In this document: positions 53,973 to 62,837 of the stretch, piece after piece
Numbering within the stretch: the stretch's first letter is position 1
Layout of the letters: each line of letters begins with the position of its first letter
NCBI RefSeq assembly: GCF_900119185.1
Contig: NZ_FPJE01000002.1
Location: 62,001 to 126,000 of the forward strand
DNA length: 64,000 nt
Direction: 5' to 3'
Source: Sinomicrobium oceani
GTDB taxonomy: Bacteria; Bacteroidota; Bacteroidia; Flavobacteriales; Flavobacteriaceae
The notes under the pieces: model-generated
What the model was told of the DNA's origin: nothing
Databases searched by the model: none
The model's input: only the letters and a program-made list of their open reading frames with translations
Program-made: the position numbers and the translations under genes

Positions 53973-54018
53973 TTAAGCTAATTATGACCTTTCATAAATT
54001 CAAGACCAAAAACATATC

Positions 54019-54264
54019 ATGAAGCATTTGGGATTGTTGCAAAAAGGGGAAACTGCTGTGATCAGTGGAATTCTCCACAACTGCCCGGCAGAGATCCGGC
54101 AGCGTTTACTGGATCTGGGTTTTGTAAAAGGAACACGGGTGCGCATCGAAAATATCAGTCCGCTCAAAGATCCGGTAGCCTATCGCATACACCATACCCA
54201 AATCTCCCTTCGCAGGGAAGATGCTTCGTATATAGAGATCGAAATTAACGAAAACGAAGAATGA
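54019..54264 (+). CDS. feoA: Ferrous iron transport protein A
   Basis: 81 residues with an SH3-like fold: [36 protein letters not shown] and [18 protein letters not shown]. It assists FeoB. The stop overlaps the feoB start (ATGA), so both are made together. Its promoter carries a DtxR-like box. Confidence 0.95.
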   Translation: MKHLGLLQKGETAVISGILHNCPAEIRQRLLDLGFVKGTRVRIENISPLKDPVAYRIHHTQISLRREDASYIEIEINENEE

Positions 54265-56435
54265 TGAATGCCGCCTGTGAAGTATGTGAATTCAACACGG
54301 CCTCCGACTTAAAAAAACTCGGGGGAATTTCCGGAAAATACGATTATACCATCGCTCTTGCGGGAAACCCGAATACGGGCAAGAGCACAGTCTTCAATGC
54401 CCTTACGGGATTGAGACAACATACGGGAAACTGGCCGGGAAAAACCGTTACCCGTGCCGAAGGGAGTTTTTCCTACAGAGATAAAACTTTTAAACTCGTC
54501 GACCTCCCGGGAACCTATTCGCTGATGTCCGATTCTGAGGATGAGGAAGTGGCGAGGGACTTTGTACTGTTCGGAAAACCTGACGTTACTGTCGTGGTCG
54601 TAGATGCTGCCAGGCTCGAACGCAATCTCAGCCTGGTGCTGCAGATACTGGAAATCACTACCAATACCGTACTTTGTCTCAACCTGATGGACGAGGCACG
54701 AAGGCACGGAATAGCTATCGACCTGCGTACCCTTTCCAGAGACCTGGAAATACCGGTAATAGCGACCAGTGCGCGGTCAAAAGAAGGGATCTCCGAACTT
54801 ATTACAGCCATACATACCATGGCTACCCACGGAAATACGGTTAAAAAACATCTCCTTACGGATATTCCGGATGATACCGGAGAAGCTATAGAAGAACTCA
54901 CTGCAAATTTGCAGCGACTGGACCCCGATCTCCCCAACACCAGGTGGATAGCCTTGCGACTACTGGAAAACGATCAGGGGATCATCAGGGCATTACAACA
55001 GGGAAATACAGCGCCGGGTTTACATTCAGAACTCGATGACATCCTAAACAAGGCAAAAAATTATAGATCCTCTCTGGACGGTCACTATCAGGATGATATT
55101 GCAGAAGCTATGTACAGCAAGGCCGCCCGGCTTGTAAAAGACTCGGTATCCGGTAATGCCTCACAACGGGCGTTCAGAATGGACCGGGCCATAGATAATA
55201 TCGTCACACACCGCATCTGGGGCTTTCCCATTATGTTCCTGTTACTCGGCGCAGTATTGTGGACTACGATTATAGGGGCCAATTATCCTTCTCAAATGTT
55301 ATCTACCTTATTACTGGACACCCTCTATCCCTGGTTGAAAAACGGTGCGGAAACCCTTCATTTTCCCTGGTGGCTAAGTGGTTTTCTTATTGACGGGGTG
55401 TATCTCGCTACCGCCTGGGTTATCGCGGTAATGCTACCCCCGATGGCTATATTCTTTCCGCTCTTTACCCTTCTGGAAGATTTTGGTTATCTTCCGAGAG
55501 TTGCTTTTAACCTGGATCGGGTATTTAAGACCTCAGGAGCACACGGAAAGCAGGCTCTCACCATGAGCATGGGATTCGGATGTAATGCCGCAGGGGTAGT
55601 CGCTACCCGTATTATAAACAGTCCGCGTGAAAAGCTTATTGCCATCATTACCAACAACTTTTCTTTGTGTAATGGACGATGGCCCACACAAATACTTATT
55701 GCCACCATCTTTATCGGAGTCCTCGTCCCGAAACCGTGGAGCGGTACGGTATCCGTACTGGCTGTAGTAGGGATTGTCGTGCTTGGCATCGCTTTTACTT
55801 TCTTCACGTCCTGGCTGTTATCCAGGACCCTCTTAAAGGGGAAGTCCTCGTTTTTTACCCTGGAGCTCCCTCCTTACAGGCCTCCGAAGGTATGGCAGAC
55901 CTTGTACACCTCCCTGATCGACCGTACTCTTATTGTGCTCTGGAGAGCCGTGATCTTTGCCGCCCCTGCAGGTGCCGTAATATGGCTTATTTCCAACATG
56001 ATCATCGGCGATCAGAGCCTGGCCCTTTGGCTGATACACGGCCTCGACCCTGCAGGACTGTTTATAGGCCTTAACGGGGTTATTCTCTTAGCGTATATCG
56101 TAGCCATTCCGGCCAACGAAATCGTGATCCCTACCATATTGATGCTGACCACCATGGTCATAGGAACAACCACTCTCGGCGCCGGCGCGGGGGTGCTGTT
56201 CGAAGGTTCGGAAACCGAAATATCCGCCTTGCTGCAAGCCGGGGGATGGACCACACTCACTGCGGTAAACCTGATGTTGTTCAGCCTGTTGCACAATCCC
56301 TGTAGCACTACGATATATACCATTTACAAAGAAACCGGGAGCCGGAAATGGACGGTGGTAGCCACCCTGCTCCCCATTGTATACGGAGTACTGGTTTGCC
56401 TGGCCGTTACACTGATATGGCATGCTTTATCGTAA
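54261..56435 (+). CDS. feoB: Ferrous iron transport protein B
   Basis: 724 residues. Cytoplasmic G domain: G1 [16 protein letters not shown]2 region with [16 protein letters not shown]3 [11 protein letters not shown]4 NLMDEARR and a G5-like [10 protein letters not shown] helical guanine-dissociation-inhibitor-like region follows, then the membrane domain with two Gate motifs (one around [20 protein letters not shown]) and helices to the end [11 protein letters not shown]. It imports Fe(II) across the inner membrane. The short N-terminal stretch with two Cys (AACEVCEF) is an addition before the G domain. Confidence 0.97.
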   Translation: MMNAACEVCEFNTASDLKKLGGISGKYDYTIALAGNPNTGKSTVFNALTGLRQHTGNWPGKTVTRAEGSFSYRDKTFKLVDLPGTYSLMSDSEDEEVARDFVLFGKPDVTVVVVDAARLERNLSLVLQILEITTNTVLCLNLMDEARRHGIAIDLRTLSRDLEIPVIATSARSKEGISELITAIHTMATHGNTVKKHLLTDIPDDTGEAIEELTANLQRLDPDLPNTRWIALRLLENDQGIIRALQQGNTAPGLHSELDDILNKAKNYRSSLDGHYQDDIAEAMYSKAARLVKDSVSGNASQRAFRMDRAIDNIVTHRIWGFPIMFLLLGAVLWTTIIGANYPSQMLSTLLLDTLYPWLKNGAETLHFPWWLSGFLIDGVYLATAWVIAVMLPPMAIFFPLFTLLEDFGYLPRVAFNLDRVFKTSGAHGKQALTMSMGFGCNAAGVVATRIINSPREKLIAIITNNFSLCNGRWPTQILIATIFIGVLVPKPWSGTVSVLAVVGIVVLGIAFTFFTSWLLSRTLLKGKSSFFTLELPPYRPPKVWQTLYTSLIDRTLIVLWRAVIFAAPAGAVIWLISNMIIGDQSLALWLIHGLDPAGLFIGLNGVILLAYIVAIPANEIVIPTILMLTTMVIGTTTLGAGAGVLFEGSETEISALLQAGGWTTLTAVNLMLFSLLHNPCSTTIYTIYKETGSRKWTVVATLLPIVYGVLVCLAVTLIWHALS

Positions 56436-56649
56436 AGACGGTACACCGCTGCAGGAGGGCCTACATGACGGAACTCCCGGAAAATCGTCCCCAATCCCCA
56501 GGGTTATGTCTGAAAAGGAAGCCAGGGAAACACTTTTCCGCATTTCTCAACATGACAATATAGTCAATACCCGGCATCCCCGGTTTCGGGATATCTATGC
56601 TGCGGATGATACTCGTGTTATCTACGGAGGATGTATATCGGTCCTATAG
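56422..56649 (+). CDS. Small hypothetical protein overlapping the end of feoB
   Basis: 75 residues, starting 14 bp before the feoB stop in another frame. Composition is protein-like in its second half ([20 protein letters not shown]). There is no membrane segment and I do not recognise a family. Its tight position suggests cotranscription with feoAB. It could also be chance; the 5' third may be an extension and ATG at 56506 an alternative start. Confidence 0.4.
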   Translation: MLYRKDGTPLQEGLHDGTPGKSSPIPRVMSEKEARETLFRISQHDNIVNTRHPRFRDIYAADDTRVIYGGCISVL

Positions 56650-56688
56650 TAGAATGATCAAAGGCTCCCTTTTTCTCAAGCGCCTTTA

Positions 56689-57138
56689 TCACTTTTTCCG
56701 GGTTGGAAACAATAACCTTTTTAAAACACTTAAAACACTGGCTTTTTGATGTGTGGCATAACTGCGATCTTCCTCCGGATGCAGCCACTGCCATATCTCT
56801 TTCCATCCCATAAGCCCCCCGGCATTCCGGTCGTCGATAAAGATATCGGCATTCAGTTTCCGGGAGTAGTTCCCCTGTTGTGCCTCGCCGGGATAATTTT
56901 CATTTACCGCATAAAACTCAATCCCGTGTGTCCTGCAGTAGGCCACAGCCTCTTCCAGGTACCGCCCTTCCCTGTAGGTCCAGAGGATTAGCCGGTGTCC
57001 TTTGCGTTGCAGTGCCATAATGATGGCCAATGCACCGGGCACCGGCTTTCCTATTTCGGGATATCGATGTGTCACTATAGTACCGTCAAAATCCACAGCG
57101 ATGACTTTGCTGTTACTTCGTATAAAATTCGGGTTCAT
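56689..57138 (-). CDS. HAD-like hydrolase, BT0820-type
   Basis: 149 residues. HAD motif I is VIAVDFDGTIVTHRYP (nucleophile and acid Asp), motif II ILWTYREGR, and a late acidic motif ADIFIDDRNAGG. The domain ends near WKEIWQWLHPEE; the last about 25 residues are basic and of uncertain origin. It is 37 bp downstream of gpmA and probably the last gene of the sod operon. Substrate unknown. Confidence 0.88.
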   Translation of the reverse strand: MNPNFIRSNSKVIAVDFDGTIVTHRYPEIGKPVPGALAIIMALQRKGHRLILWTYREGRYLEEAVAYCRTHGIEFYAVNENYPGEAQQGNYSRKLNADIFIDDRNAGGLMGWKEIWQWLHPEEDRSYATHQKASVLSVLKRLLFPTRKK

Positions 57139-57175
57139 TTCTACCTCCTGTTTCTTGCGAAAAATTTGTTCAGGT

Positions 57176-57790
57176 TTAGCTTTTAAACGTATGCCCTGCC
57201 TTCAATACATTCATATGGTGATCAAAGAGATACTTCAGGGGCACCCCCGTAGCTATTTCTCGTTTGACGATCTCTTCCGGGCCGAGCTTTTCCAGGTACA
57301 TGATCAGGGAACGCAGGCTGTTGCCATGAGCTACCACCAGCACATTCTTCCCTTCCGAAAGCAACGGAAGGATATGCGATTCAAAATAGGGTATGGTGCG
57401 ATCGTAGGTATCCTTCAGGCTCTCACCCCCGGGAGGGGCTACATCATAGGAACGTCGCCATATATACACCTGTTTCTCCCCGAACTTCTTTGCGGTTTCT
57501 GCTTTGTCAAGCCCTTCGAGGTCGCCGTAAGAACGCTCGTTAAGAGCGGTATCACTATATACGGGCACCTGCTCCAAACCACATACTTTGCGAATGATCT
57601 GCAGGGTGTGCTGCGCCCGTTTCAGGGTAGAGGTGAACATCACATCTATCTTTTCTTCCCTGAGTTGCAACCCCGCCTGGAAAGCCTCTTCCTTTCCCCT
57701 GTCGGTAAGGTCTATATCCTTCCATCCGGTAAACCTGTTCTCCAGGTTCCATTGTGACTGTCCGTGTCGTACCAGAATTAATGCAGACAT
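57176..57790 (-). CDS. gpmA: 2,3-bisphosphoglycerate-dependent phosphoglycerate mutase
   Basis: 204 residues from ATG 57790 (MSALILVRHGQSQWNLENRF). The first 13 residues of the longest frame are not family-like. Catalytic His is in LVRHGQ, with Glu in ALNERSYGDLEGL and the second His in VVAHGNSLRSLIMYLE. Interconverts 3- and 2-phosphoglycerate in glycolysis. It lies 13 bp after the TPR-like gene, in an operon headed by a small gene and superoxide dismutase. Confidence 0.95.
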   Translation of the reverse strand: MSALILVRHGQSQWNLENRFTGWKDIDLTDRGKEEAFQAGLQLREEKIDVMFTSTLKRAQHTLQIIRKVCGLEQVPVYSDTALNERSYGDLEGLDKAETAKKFGEKQVYIWRRSYDVAPPGGESLKDTYDRTIPYFESHILPLLSEGKNVLVVAHGNSLRSLIMYLEKLGPEEIVKREIATGVPLKYLFDHHMNVLKAGHTFKS

Positions 57791-57803
57791 ACTATTTTCC
57801 TTT

Positions 57804-58256
57804 TTAGTTAGTTTTTCCTTCCGTAGCACGCATGCTTTCCAACAACGTCACAAGCTGCGTGTCCCGGTTTGCCTTGTCGATATGGTGCAGGTAAGATACA
57901 CTGGCTCTTTGCAATTCCTTCTGAAGCATTATTTTACAATCCTTCATTGCTTTTTTGCGTAATTGGTGTAACAGGTAGTACATACTCCGACGCAATATGG
58001 CTTCCGCCTTTTTCTGCTGTTTCATTTCCAAATAAGTAAAAGCCATATTGTTACATGAGATCATATAGATCTGGATAAAGGGGATCTCACTGCTCTTACA
58101 GGTCTCGAAATGATTATTTAACACTTCTGCCCGGTACAGGGCTTCTTTATACCCGGCCAGTGCTTCGGTGTACTTTTCCTCATTAAACAGGGTATTAGAA
58201 GCCACTGTCCTGGACTTCCAGTATTCCTCAATATGATTCAGACATACTTCGCTCAT
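57804..58256 (-). CDS. TPR-like helical protein between sod and gpmA
   Basis: 150 residues, all-helical by eye. FNEEKYTEALAGYKEALYRA and CNNMAFTYLEMKQQKKAEAI are degenerate tetratricopeptide-like units, so it may bind a protein partner. No signal peptide. It starts 15 bp after the sod stop and ends 13 bp before gpmA. Conserved as a hypothetical protein in related bacteria as far as I recall; function unknown. Confidence 0.8.
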   Translation of the reverse strand: MSEVCLNHIEEYWKSRTVASNTLFNEEKYTEALAGYKEALYRAEVLNNHFETCKSSEIPFIQIYMISCNNMAFTYLEMKQQKKAEAILRRSMYYLLHQLRKKAMKDCKIMLQKELQRASVSYLHHIDKANRDTQLVTLLESMRATEGKTN

Positions 58257-58270
58257 AGTATTTCAGATTT

Positions 58271-58867
58271 TCATTTCAGGTTATCATTGGCAAAATCCCA
58301 GTTGACGATCTCCCAGAAACTCTCCACGAATTTCGGGCGGGCGTTACGGTAATCGATATAATAGGCATGCTCCCACACGTCGAGAGTAAGTAACGGTTTT
58401 TTGTTTTCCGTAAGCGGTGTATGTGCATCTTTCATGGGGAGAATCTCCAGCCTTCCCGCCGCATTCTCTACCAGCCAGGCCCAGCCCGAACCGAACAGTT
58501 TGACGGCAGCCGTCGAAAAAGCTTCGCGAAAGGCCTCGAAACTTCCAAAATCACGTTTTATATACGTTCCTATTTTTCCTGTCGGGGCCTTTCCACCATC
58601 CGGAGAGAGGCAATGCCAGAAAAAACTGTGGTTCCAGTGCTGGGCAGCATTGTTGAACAAGCCGGCGTCTCCACGGTCGTAACCCGCCCGGATAATGGCT
58701 TCGAGTGGCATTTCACAATAGGGAGTATCCTTGACGAGGTTTCCCAGATTATGTACATAAGCTGCATGGTGTTTCCCGTAATGATAGTCAAAGGTTTCCC
58801 CGGTGATCAATGGGGCCAGCGCGTTTTTGTCGTACGGCAAATCGGGTAATGCAAGAGATGTCTTCAT
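58271..58867 (-). CDS. sodB: Superoxide dismutase, Fe/Mn family
   Basis: 198 residues. Metal ligands: His29 in FDYHYGKHHAAYV, His in NAAQHWNHSFFW, and Asp and His in LDVWEHAYYIDY. The segment NNAAQHWNHSFFW points to the iron type, but metal preference cannot be fixed by sequence reading alone. Its start overlaps the stop of a 56-codon gene (ATGA). The promoter upstream of that small gene carries a DtxR-like box, consistent with metal-dependent expression. Confidence 0.95.
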   Translation of the reverse strand: MKTSLALPDLPYDKNALAPLITGETFDYHYGKHHAAYVHNLGNLVKDTPYCEMPLEAIIRAGYDRGDAGLFNNAAQHWNHSFFWHCLSPDGGKAPTGKIGTYIKRDFGSFEAFREAFSTAAVKLFGSGWAWLVENAAGRLEILPMKDAHTPLTENKKPLLTLDVWEHAYYIDYRNARPKFVESFWEIVNWDFANDNLK

Positions 58868-59034
58868 CGTTTTCGGTTTTTAAGTTTTATAATTTTAATC
58901 GCTTTCCTGATCGCTGTGACTTTCGTCAATTCCCGAACGGCCTCCCCCATATCCTGTGGCATCAGGTCTGTATGTCTCACCTGTCGTTCTATTCTCCTTT
59001 TCTCCTGTTCCGGCAGTGTAATAACGTAATCCAT
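58864..59034 (-). CDS. 56-residue basic small protein translationally coupled to superoxide dismutase
   Basis: Too short for usual thresholds. It begins MDYVITLPEQEKRRIERQ, continues TDLMPQDMGEAVRELTKV and ends in a Lys/Arg-rich helix (IKIIKLKNRKR). The stop TGA overlaps the sod ATG in the form ATGA, and its promoter (59076-59106) is the only one seen for the operon. Those facts and its amphipathic helical composition make it a real gene. No family recognised. Confidence 0.65.
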   Translation of the reverse strand: MDYVITLPEQEKRRIERQVRHTDLMPQDMGEAVRELTKVTAIRKAIKIIKLKNRKR

Positions 59035-59075
59035 AAGGGAGGGCTTTTATACATGTTCAGAATTGTTTTCTGATG

Positions 59076-59106
59076 CAAAATTACAAAGTTAGATTAATCT
59101 AACAAA
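59076..59106 (-). promoter_or_regulatory. Promoter of the sod operon with a DtxR-like box in the spacer
   Basis: On the - strand TTTG (59106-59103), a 19-base spacer and TAATTTTG (59083-59076). The spacer begins directly with TTAGATTAATCTAA, a perfect palindrome (59102-59089) matching TTAG-N6-CTAA. The geometry is identical to the feoA promoter. Bound repressor would block RNA polymerase. Confidence 0.75.
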
Positions 59107-59145
59107 TATTTTTGTTGCTATTTTAAAACGATTGATTTGTATTCC

Positions 59146-59153
59146 TATATTTG
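59146..59153 (+). promoter_or_regulatory. -7 element of the dtxR-family gene; transcript probably leaderless
   Basis: TATATTTG at 59146-59153 ends only 4 bases before the ATG at 59158, so transcription should start at or next to the start codon. A clear -33 element is not seen. This also excludes the upstream start at 59137. Confidence 0.5.
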
Positions 59154-59157
59154 CCTT

Positions 59158-59820
59158 ATGAATTCTTTAACCGAAGAAAATTATCTCAAGGCCATTTATT
59201 CCCTGTCTGCCGACCGGGGTACGGTAAATGTAAACGACCTTTCGAAACGATTGGATATCAGGATGCCTACGGTAACCAGCATGATGAAAAAGCTTGCCGA
59301 ACGCAAGCTGGTGCGTTATGAAAAGTACAAACCTGTAAGCCTTACCCCAAAGGGGGAAAAAGCCGCCATGTATGTGGTAAGGAAACACCGTCTTACCGAA
59401 ATGTTTTTGGTAGAGATCATGGGTTTCGGGTGGGAAGAGGTTCATGATATAGCCGAACAGATAGAGCATGTGAAGTCTGCCGAATTCTTCCGGAAAATGG
59501 ATGAACTGTTAGGTCATCCGTCTTTTGATCCTCACGGTTCTCCCATTCCCGATCCGGAGGGGAATATCCGCCGGGATCCCTTACCCGCCCTGAGCGAATG
59601 CCGGGAGGGCGAAAAAGTAAGCCTGTCCGCCGTATCAGATTCTTCCAGCGAGTTCCTGACCTTTCTCAATTCCAGGCGACTTTCCCTGGGGACTGAAATA
59701 AACATACTTTCGATAGAACCTTTTGACGGTAGCATGATGCTTTCCTATGACGGGACATCCGGGCAGGTTTTCAGCAAGGTGGTGTGCGACAAGCTCCTGG
59801 TAGGTCGCAAGGAGAAGTAA
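59158..59820 (+). CDS. DtxR/MntR-family metal-dependent transcriptional repressor
   Basis: 220 residues from ATG 59158 (MNSLTEENYLKAIYSL). N-terminal winged helix with VNVNDLSKRLDIRMPTVTSM, dimer/metal domain with HRLTEMFLVEIMGFGWEEVH and HPSFDPHGSPIPDPEGNI, and a C-terminal SH3-like FeoA domain. Metal ligands of the family are expected among Glu and His near 80-105. Nearby genes (feoAB, sod, TonB receptor) with TTAG-N6-CTAA boxes are likely targets. Fe versus Mn specificity is not evident. Confidence 0.92.
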   Translation: MNSLTEENYLKAIYSLSADRGTVNVNDLSKRLDIRMPTVTSMMKKLAERKLVRYEKYKPVSLTPKGEKAAMYVVRKHRLTEMFLVEIMGFGWEEVHDIAEQIEHVKSAEFFRKMDELLGHPSFDPHGSPIPDPEGNIRRDPLPALSECREGEKVSLSAVSDSSSEFLTFLNSRRLSLGTEINILSIEPFDGSMMLSYDGTSGQVFSKVVCDKLLVGRKEK

Positions 59821-59829
59821 TACCGGGCT

Positions 59830-60303
59830 TTATTTCAGGAATTCCAGGAGTTCTTCGGTGGTCATATAGGAAAAGCTACGTCGTATTACCGCAAAATTCT
59901 CATCGAGCAGGAGCAGCACCGGTAGTGAAAAAGCTTTGTTATCCCTGCTTCCCAACAGGTAAGCAAATTCATGGACAGGACGCCGCCCGGTAGTTGCTTC
60001 ACGGTTATAAAATTGCCGCTCACCAAAATGCAGTGTATCGGTAGTCTCTACATCCATCCCGGCAGTGTATATCCCGCTTTCCCGAAGCCTGGCCAGGACG
60101 GCAGGTGACCGGAATGCGTTGCGCTCCATCTTTTTACAATACGCACACCAGTCTGCATAAAAATAAAGCAGGGTTCCTTTCGGGTGCGTCTGCAGCGAAT
60201 CTGTCAGCTCCCGGACCGATATCCACGGGATCCCGGAACCGGGCTGGGCAAACCCCGGTGCAGAAAACAGACAGAAGAAAATTAAAAGATACCGTATCAC
60301 CAT
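59830..60303 (-). CDS. Exported thioredoxin-like protein
   Basis: 157 residues. Signal peptide (YLLIFFCLFSAPGFAQ), a thioredoxin fold with active site YFYADWCAYCKKMERNAF at about 47-64, and the cis-Pro segment KAFSLPVLLLLDENF. It resembles DUF255/thioredoxin_7 proteins that act with DsbD-type reductases in the periplasm. It is 170 bp downstream of the TonB receptor on the same strand; the gap has a hairpin. Confidence 0.87.
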   Translation of the reverse strand: MVIRYLLIFFCLFSAPGFAQPGSGIPWISVRELTDSLQTHPKGTLLYFYADWCAYCKKMERNAFRSPAVLARLRESGIYTAGMDVETTDTLHFGERQFYNREATTGRRPVHEFAYLLGSRDNKAFSLPVLLLLDENFAVIRRSFSYMTTEELLEFLK

Positions 60304-60384
60304 TACGCAAAAATAGTTTATTATGGAGTATTTGGTTATTTGATTACTAAGTTATTCAAGTAACACCTGATAATCTAATAACCC

Positions 60385-60428
60385 AGAAGCCAAAACCAGA
60401 TGCACTGACACACATAGATTTGGCTTCT
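60385..60428. other. Inverted repeat downstream of the TonB receptor gene
   Basis: AGAAGCCAAA at 60385-60394 and TTTGGCTTCT at 60419-60428, a 10-bp perfect stem with a 24-base loop. No T tract follows, so it may be an mRNA-stabilising or weak terminator hairpin. The bases 60304-60384 are low-complexity TTATT/TAATAACC words. Confidence 0.55.
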
Positions 60429-60473
60429 AAAATCACGGAAACTCTTAACAATTAATAAACTAACATCTCTCCC

Positions 60474-62837
60474 CTACAGGTTATGCAAATTGCCGAGTTT
60501 AATGCCAAAATATATAGTCCTGGGTTGAGCCGGACCATAGATATAGTCGGAATCCCGCGTGGCACCGGTATCAAAATCGTCCTGATAGCTATTAAAAACA
60601 TTGCGCACCCCGGCATAGACATTCATCTGGAAATTATCGCTGACATCAATATGATGGCTTAGTTTCAGATTCATATCGTAAAAGGAATTGCTCTTGTTCA
60701 GTTGCATAAAACCGCTATCACTAATCACCAGTGGTACGGTCATAGGACCGGTATATGTTCCGGTAATATCGAGGGTAGTTTCTTCGAATAGCCTCATATT
60801 GGTATTCAGGTATCCATATACATTGGGGTTGCGAACAAACTTCCGGATAGCAATATCCGTCTCTCCCTGTACCGAACCATCAGCTTCAAATAATAGTTGT
60901 TGTTCCCGGTAACGCGATTGTTGTACGGTTCCTCCCAACTGGAAAGTATACCTGGATGAGGGAGATACCCCTATCTCTATATTCGCCCCGGTAACATAGG
61001 CCCCTTCCCCGTTCCTGACCTCTTCAAGTATAGATCCGTTAGGAAGACTTGCCCCTGTACTTACCGTGGTAAACGGATTTTCGAGATCGGTATAAAACCC
61101 TTCTACCAAAATATTGGTTTGAAGCTTGTTAAAATTTTTGGCGTAGTTGAAAGAGGCCGTAAATGCATTGGAATACTCCGTTTCCAACTCTTCAGAAAGA
61201 ATGACAAATTGCGGTTCTCCACCTACGGACGACACATGCAGGTCTTCGTTAAAGGCCTGTGGGGCACGGAACCCGCGGGCATACCCGCCCCGGAACTGCC
61301 AGCCTTCGGCAAAATTGTACATGAGGGTAAGCCTGGGACTCAGCACGACCTGATCGATCTCGGAGGAACGGTTTACATTCTGAACAGAATAGTCTCCCTC
61401 TACATTCACATAATCCAGCCGACCTCCTGCCAGGATCGTAAATTTTTCGGTAGGTTTCCATTCATACTGGGCAAAGGTACCGATACTGTTGACCTTCTGA
61501 TCTATGAAACGATTATACCCGGGGATATTATCCTGGGTACTACTCAGGTTATACTCGCTTCCTATAGTCAGGATATCATGACTGTTTTTGAAATGGCGGG
61601 TATACTGACCGCCCATAAGCAGGGCCAGATCATCCGTATTTCCGTAAGCATTGGCAGCGCTTATGGAATCCTGGCGCGTACGTCCGCCTCCGAGTCCGCC
61701 ATAAAAACTTTTCCTGTCCGTGTATTGTGCAGAGGTGTACACCGAAAAAGCATTGCTCTTATCATCATTGGTAATCTCGTAAGTAAGGCCTCCCATTACG
61801 GTATTGTGGTCCAGTTGTTCCGTAATATCTGTCAGGTGGGGTGCCAGTTCCAGGTGATCTCCCCCTCTTCGGTATTCTTCAAGTGCCGTAAAATCGAGTG
61901 TCAGTTTACTGTGGTGCGAGGGCCTGATAAAGGCCTTGGTACCCAGGGTATTGTTCTTTAATTCTGTAATCTCCGTAAAACCGTCATTATTGGCATCATA
62001 ACTGTCCCGGTCACGTTTCATACCGTAGACGGTAATTCCGCTGTTCAGGTCTTCGCTCACTACCGTAGCATTGACATTCAGGGTACGGTCTGGCGTCTTA
62101 CCGTCTATAAGCCCTAGGCTTCCCTCTATCTGCCAGGAGTTCAATACCGGCTCTTTCGTAATGATATTCACTGTTCCGGCAATAGCATTAGACCCGTACA
62201 AAGCCGATCCGCCACTACGTACCACCTCTATACGATCGAGAATGGAAGCCGGGATCTGTTCCAGGCCATATACACTGTTCAGCGCACTGAATACCGCACG
62301 ACTGTTTACCAATACCTGTGTATAACTCCCGTCAAGCCCGTTTAGCCGTACCTGGGTAAACCCACAGTTCTGGCAGTTGGTTTCCACCCGTACCCCAGGC
62401 TGGTAATTCAGCCCATCGGCAACAGAAATAGATTGGGTAGCATTAAACAGCTTCGCATCCAGTACATTGACTACCACGGGAGATTTTTTAACATTGACAC
62501 GATTCCGGGTACCGCTGATCACTACTTCTTCCAGCCCGAGCATATCTTCTTCCAGTTCAAAATCGAGAGCCTTTTCCCGGTATTCTCCGGTAGCAATAGT
62601 TTTTTCTACAGATTTAAAGCCTATGGCCTGTATATGAAGGGTGTACACTCCAGGAGGCAGTTCGAGGACATATTGCCCCCGATGATCCGCAGCAACCCCG
62701 GCCGAACTGCCTACTACACTGATATTGGCAAAAGCAACACCATGTTTGCCTTCCACGACTGTTCCTTTGATAATATCCTTTTCCTGTGAGAACAGTAAAA
62801 CAGGAAAAAGCAAGGTGACAAGGTAAATAAATTTCAT
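60474..62837 (-). CDS. TonB-dependent receptor with carboxypeptidase-regulatory-like domain
   Basis: 787 residues: signal peptide (MKFIYLVTLLFPVLLFSQ), a beta domain (IKGTVVEGKHGVAFANISVV), a plug with VNVLDAKLFNATQSISVADG, GLDGSYTQVLVNSRAVFSAL and GSALYGSNAIAGTVNIITKE, then the barrel ending in TIYFGIKLGNLHNL. The plug has a CQNCGF pair. It belongs to the FepA/CirA-like group for iron or similar complexes. A DtxR-like box in front supports metal control. No susD partner exists. Confidence 0.92.
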   Translation of the reverse strand: MKFIYLVTLLFPVLLFSQEKDIIKGTVVEGKHGVAFANISVVGSSAGVAADHRGQYVLELPPGVYTLHIQAIGFKSVEKTIATGEYREKALDFELEEDMLGLEEVVISGTRNRVNVKKSPVVVNVLDAKLFNATQSISVADGLNYQPGVRVETNCQNCGFTQVRLNGLDGSYTQVLVNSRAVFSALNSVYGLEQIPASILDRIEVVRSGGSALYGSNAIAGTVNIITKEPVLNSWQIEGSLGLIDGKTPDRTLNVNATVVSEDLNSGITVYGMKRDRDSYDANNDGFTEITELKNNTLGTKAFIRPSHHSKLTLDFTALEEYRRGGDHLELAPHLTDITEQLDHNTVMGGLTYEITNDDKSNAFSVYTSAQYTDRKSFYGGLGGGRTRQDSISAANAYGNTDDLALLMGGQYTRHFKNSHDILTIGSEYNLSSTQDNIPGYNRFIDQKVNSIGTFAQYEWKPTEKFTILAGGRLDYVNVEGDYSVQNVNRSSEIDQVVLSPRLTLMYNFAEGWQFRGGYARGFRAPQAFNEDLHVSSVGGEPQFVILSEELETEYSNAFTASFNYAKNFNKLQTNILVEGFYTDLENPFTTVSTGASLPNGSILEEVRNGEGAYVTGANIEIGVSPSSRYTFQLGGTVQQSRYREQQLLFEADGSVQGETDIAIRKFVRNPNVYGYLNTNMRLFEETTLDITGTYTGPMTVPLVISDSGFMQLNKSNSFYDMNLKLSHHIDVSDNFQMNVYAGVRNVFNSYQDDFDTGATRDSDYIYGPAQPRTIYFGIKLGNLHNL

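Noticed and set aside
56618-56806. Alternative - strand frame at the end of the HAD gene, considered as evidence for a frameshift
   Set aside because: Its sequence looks somewhat protein-like, but the HAD domain is complete in the other frame and no motif spans the two frames.
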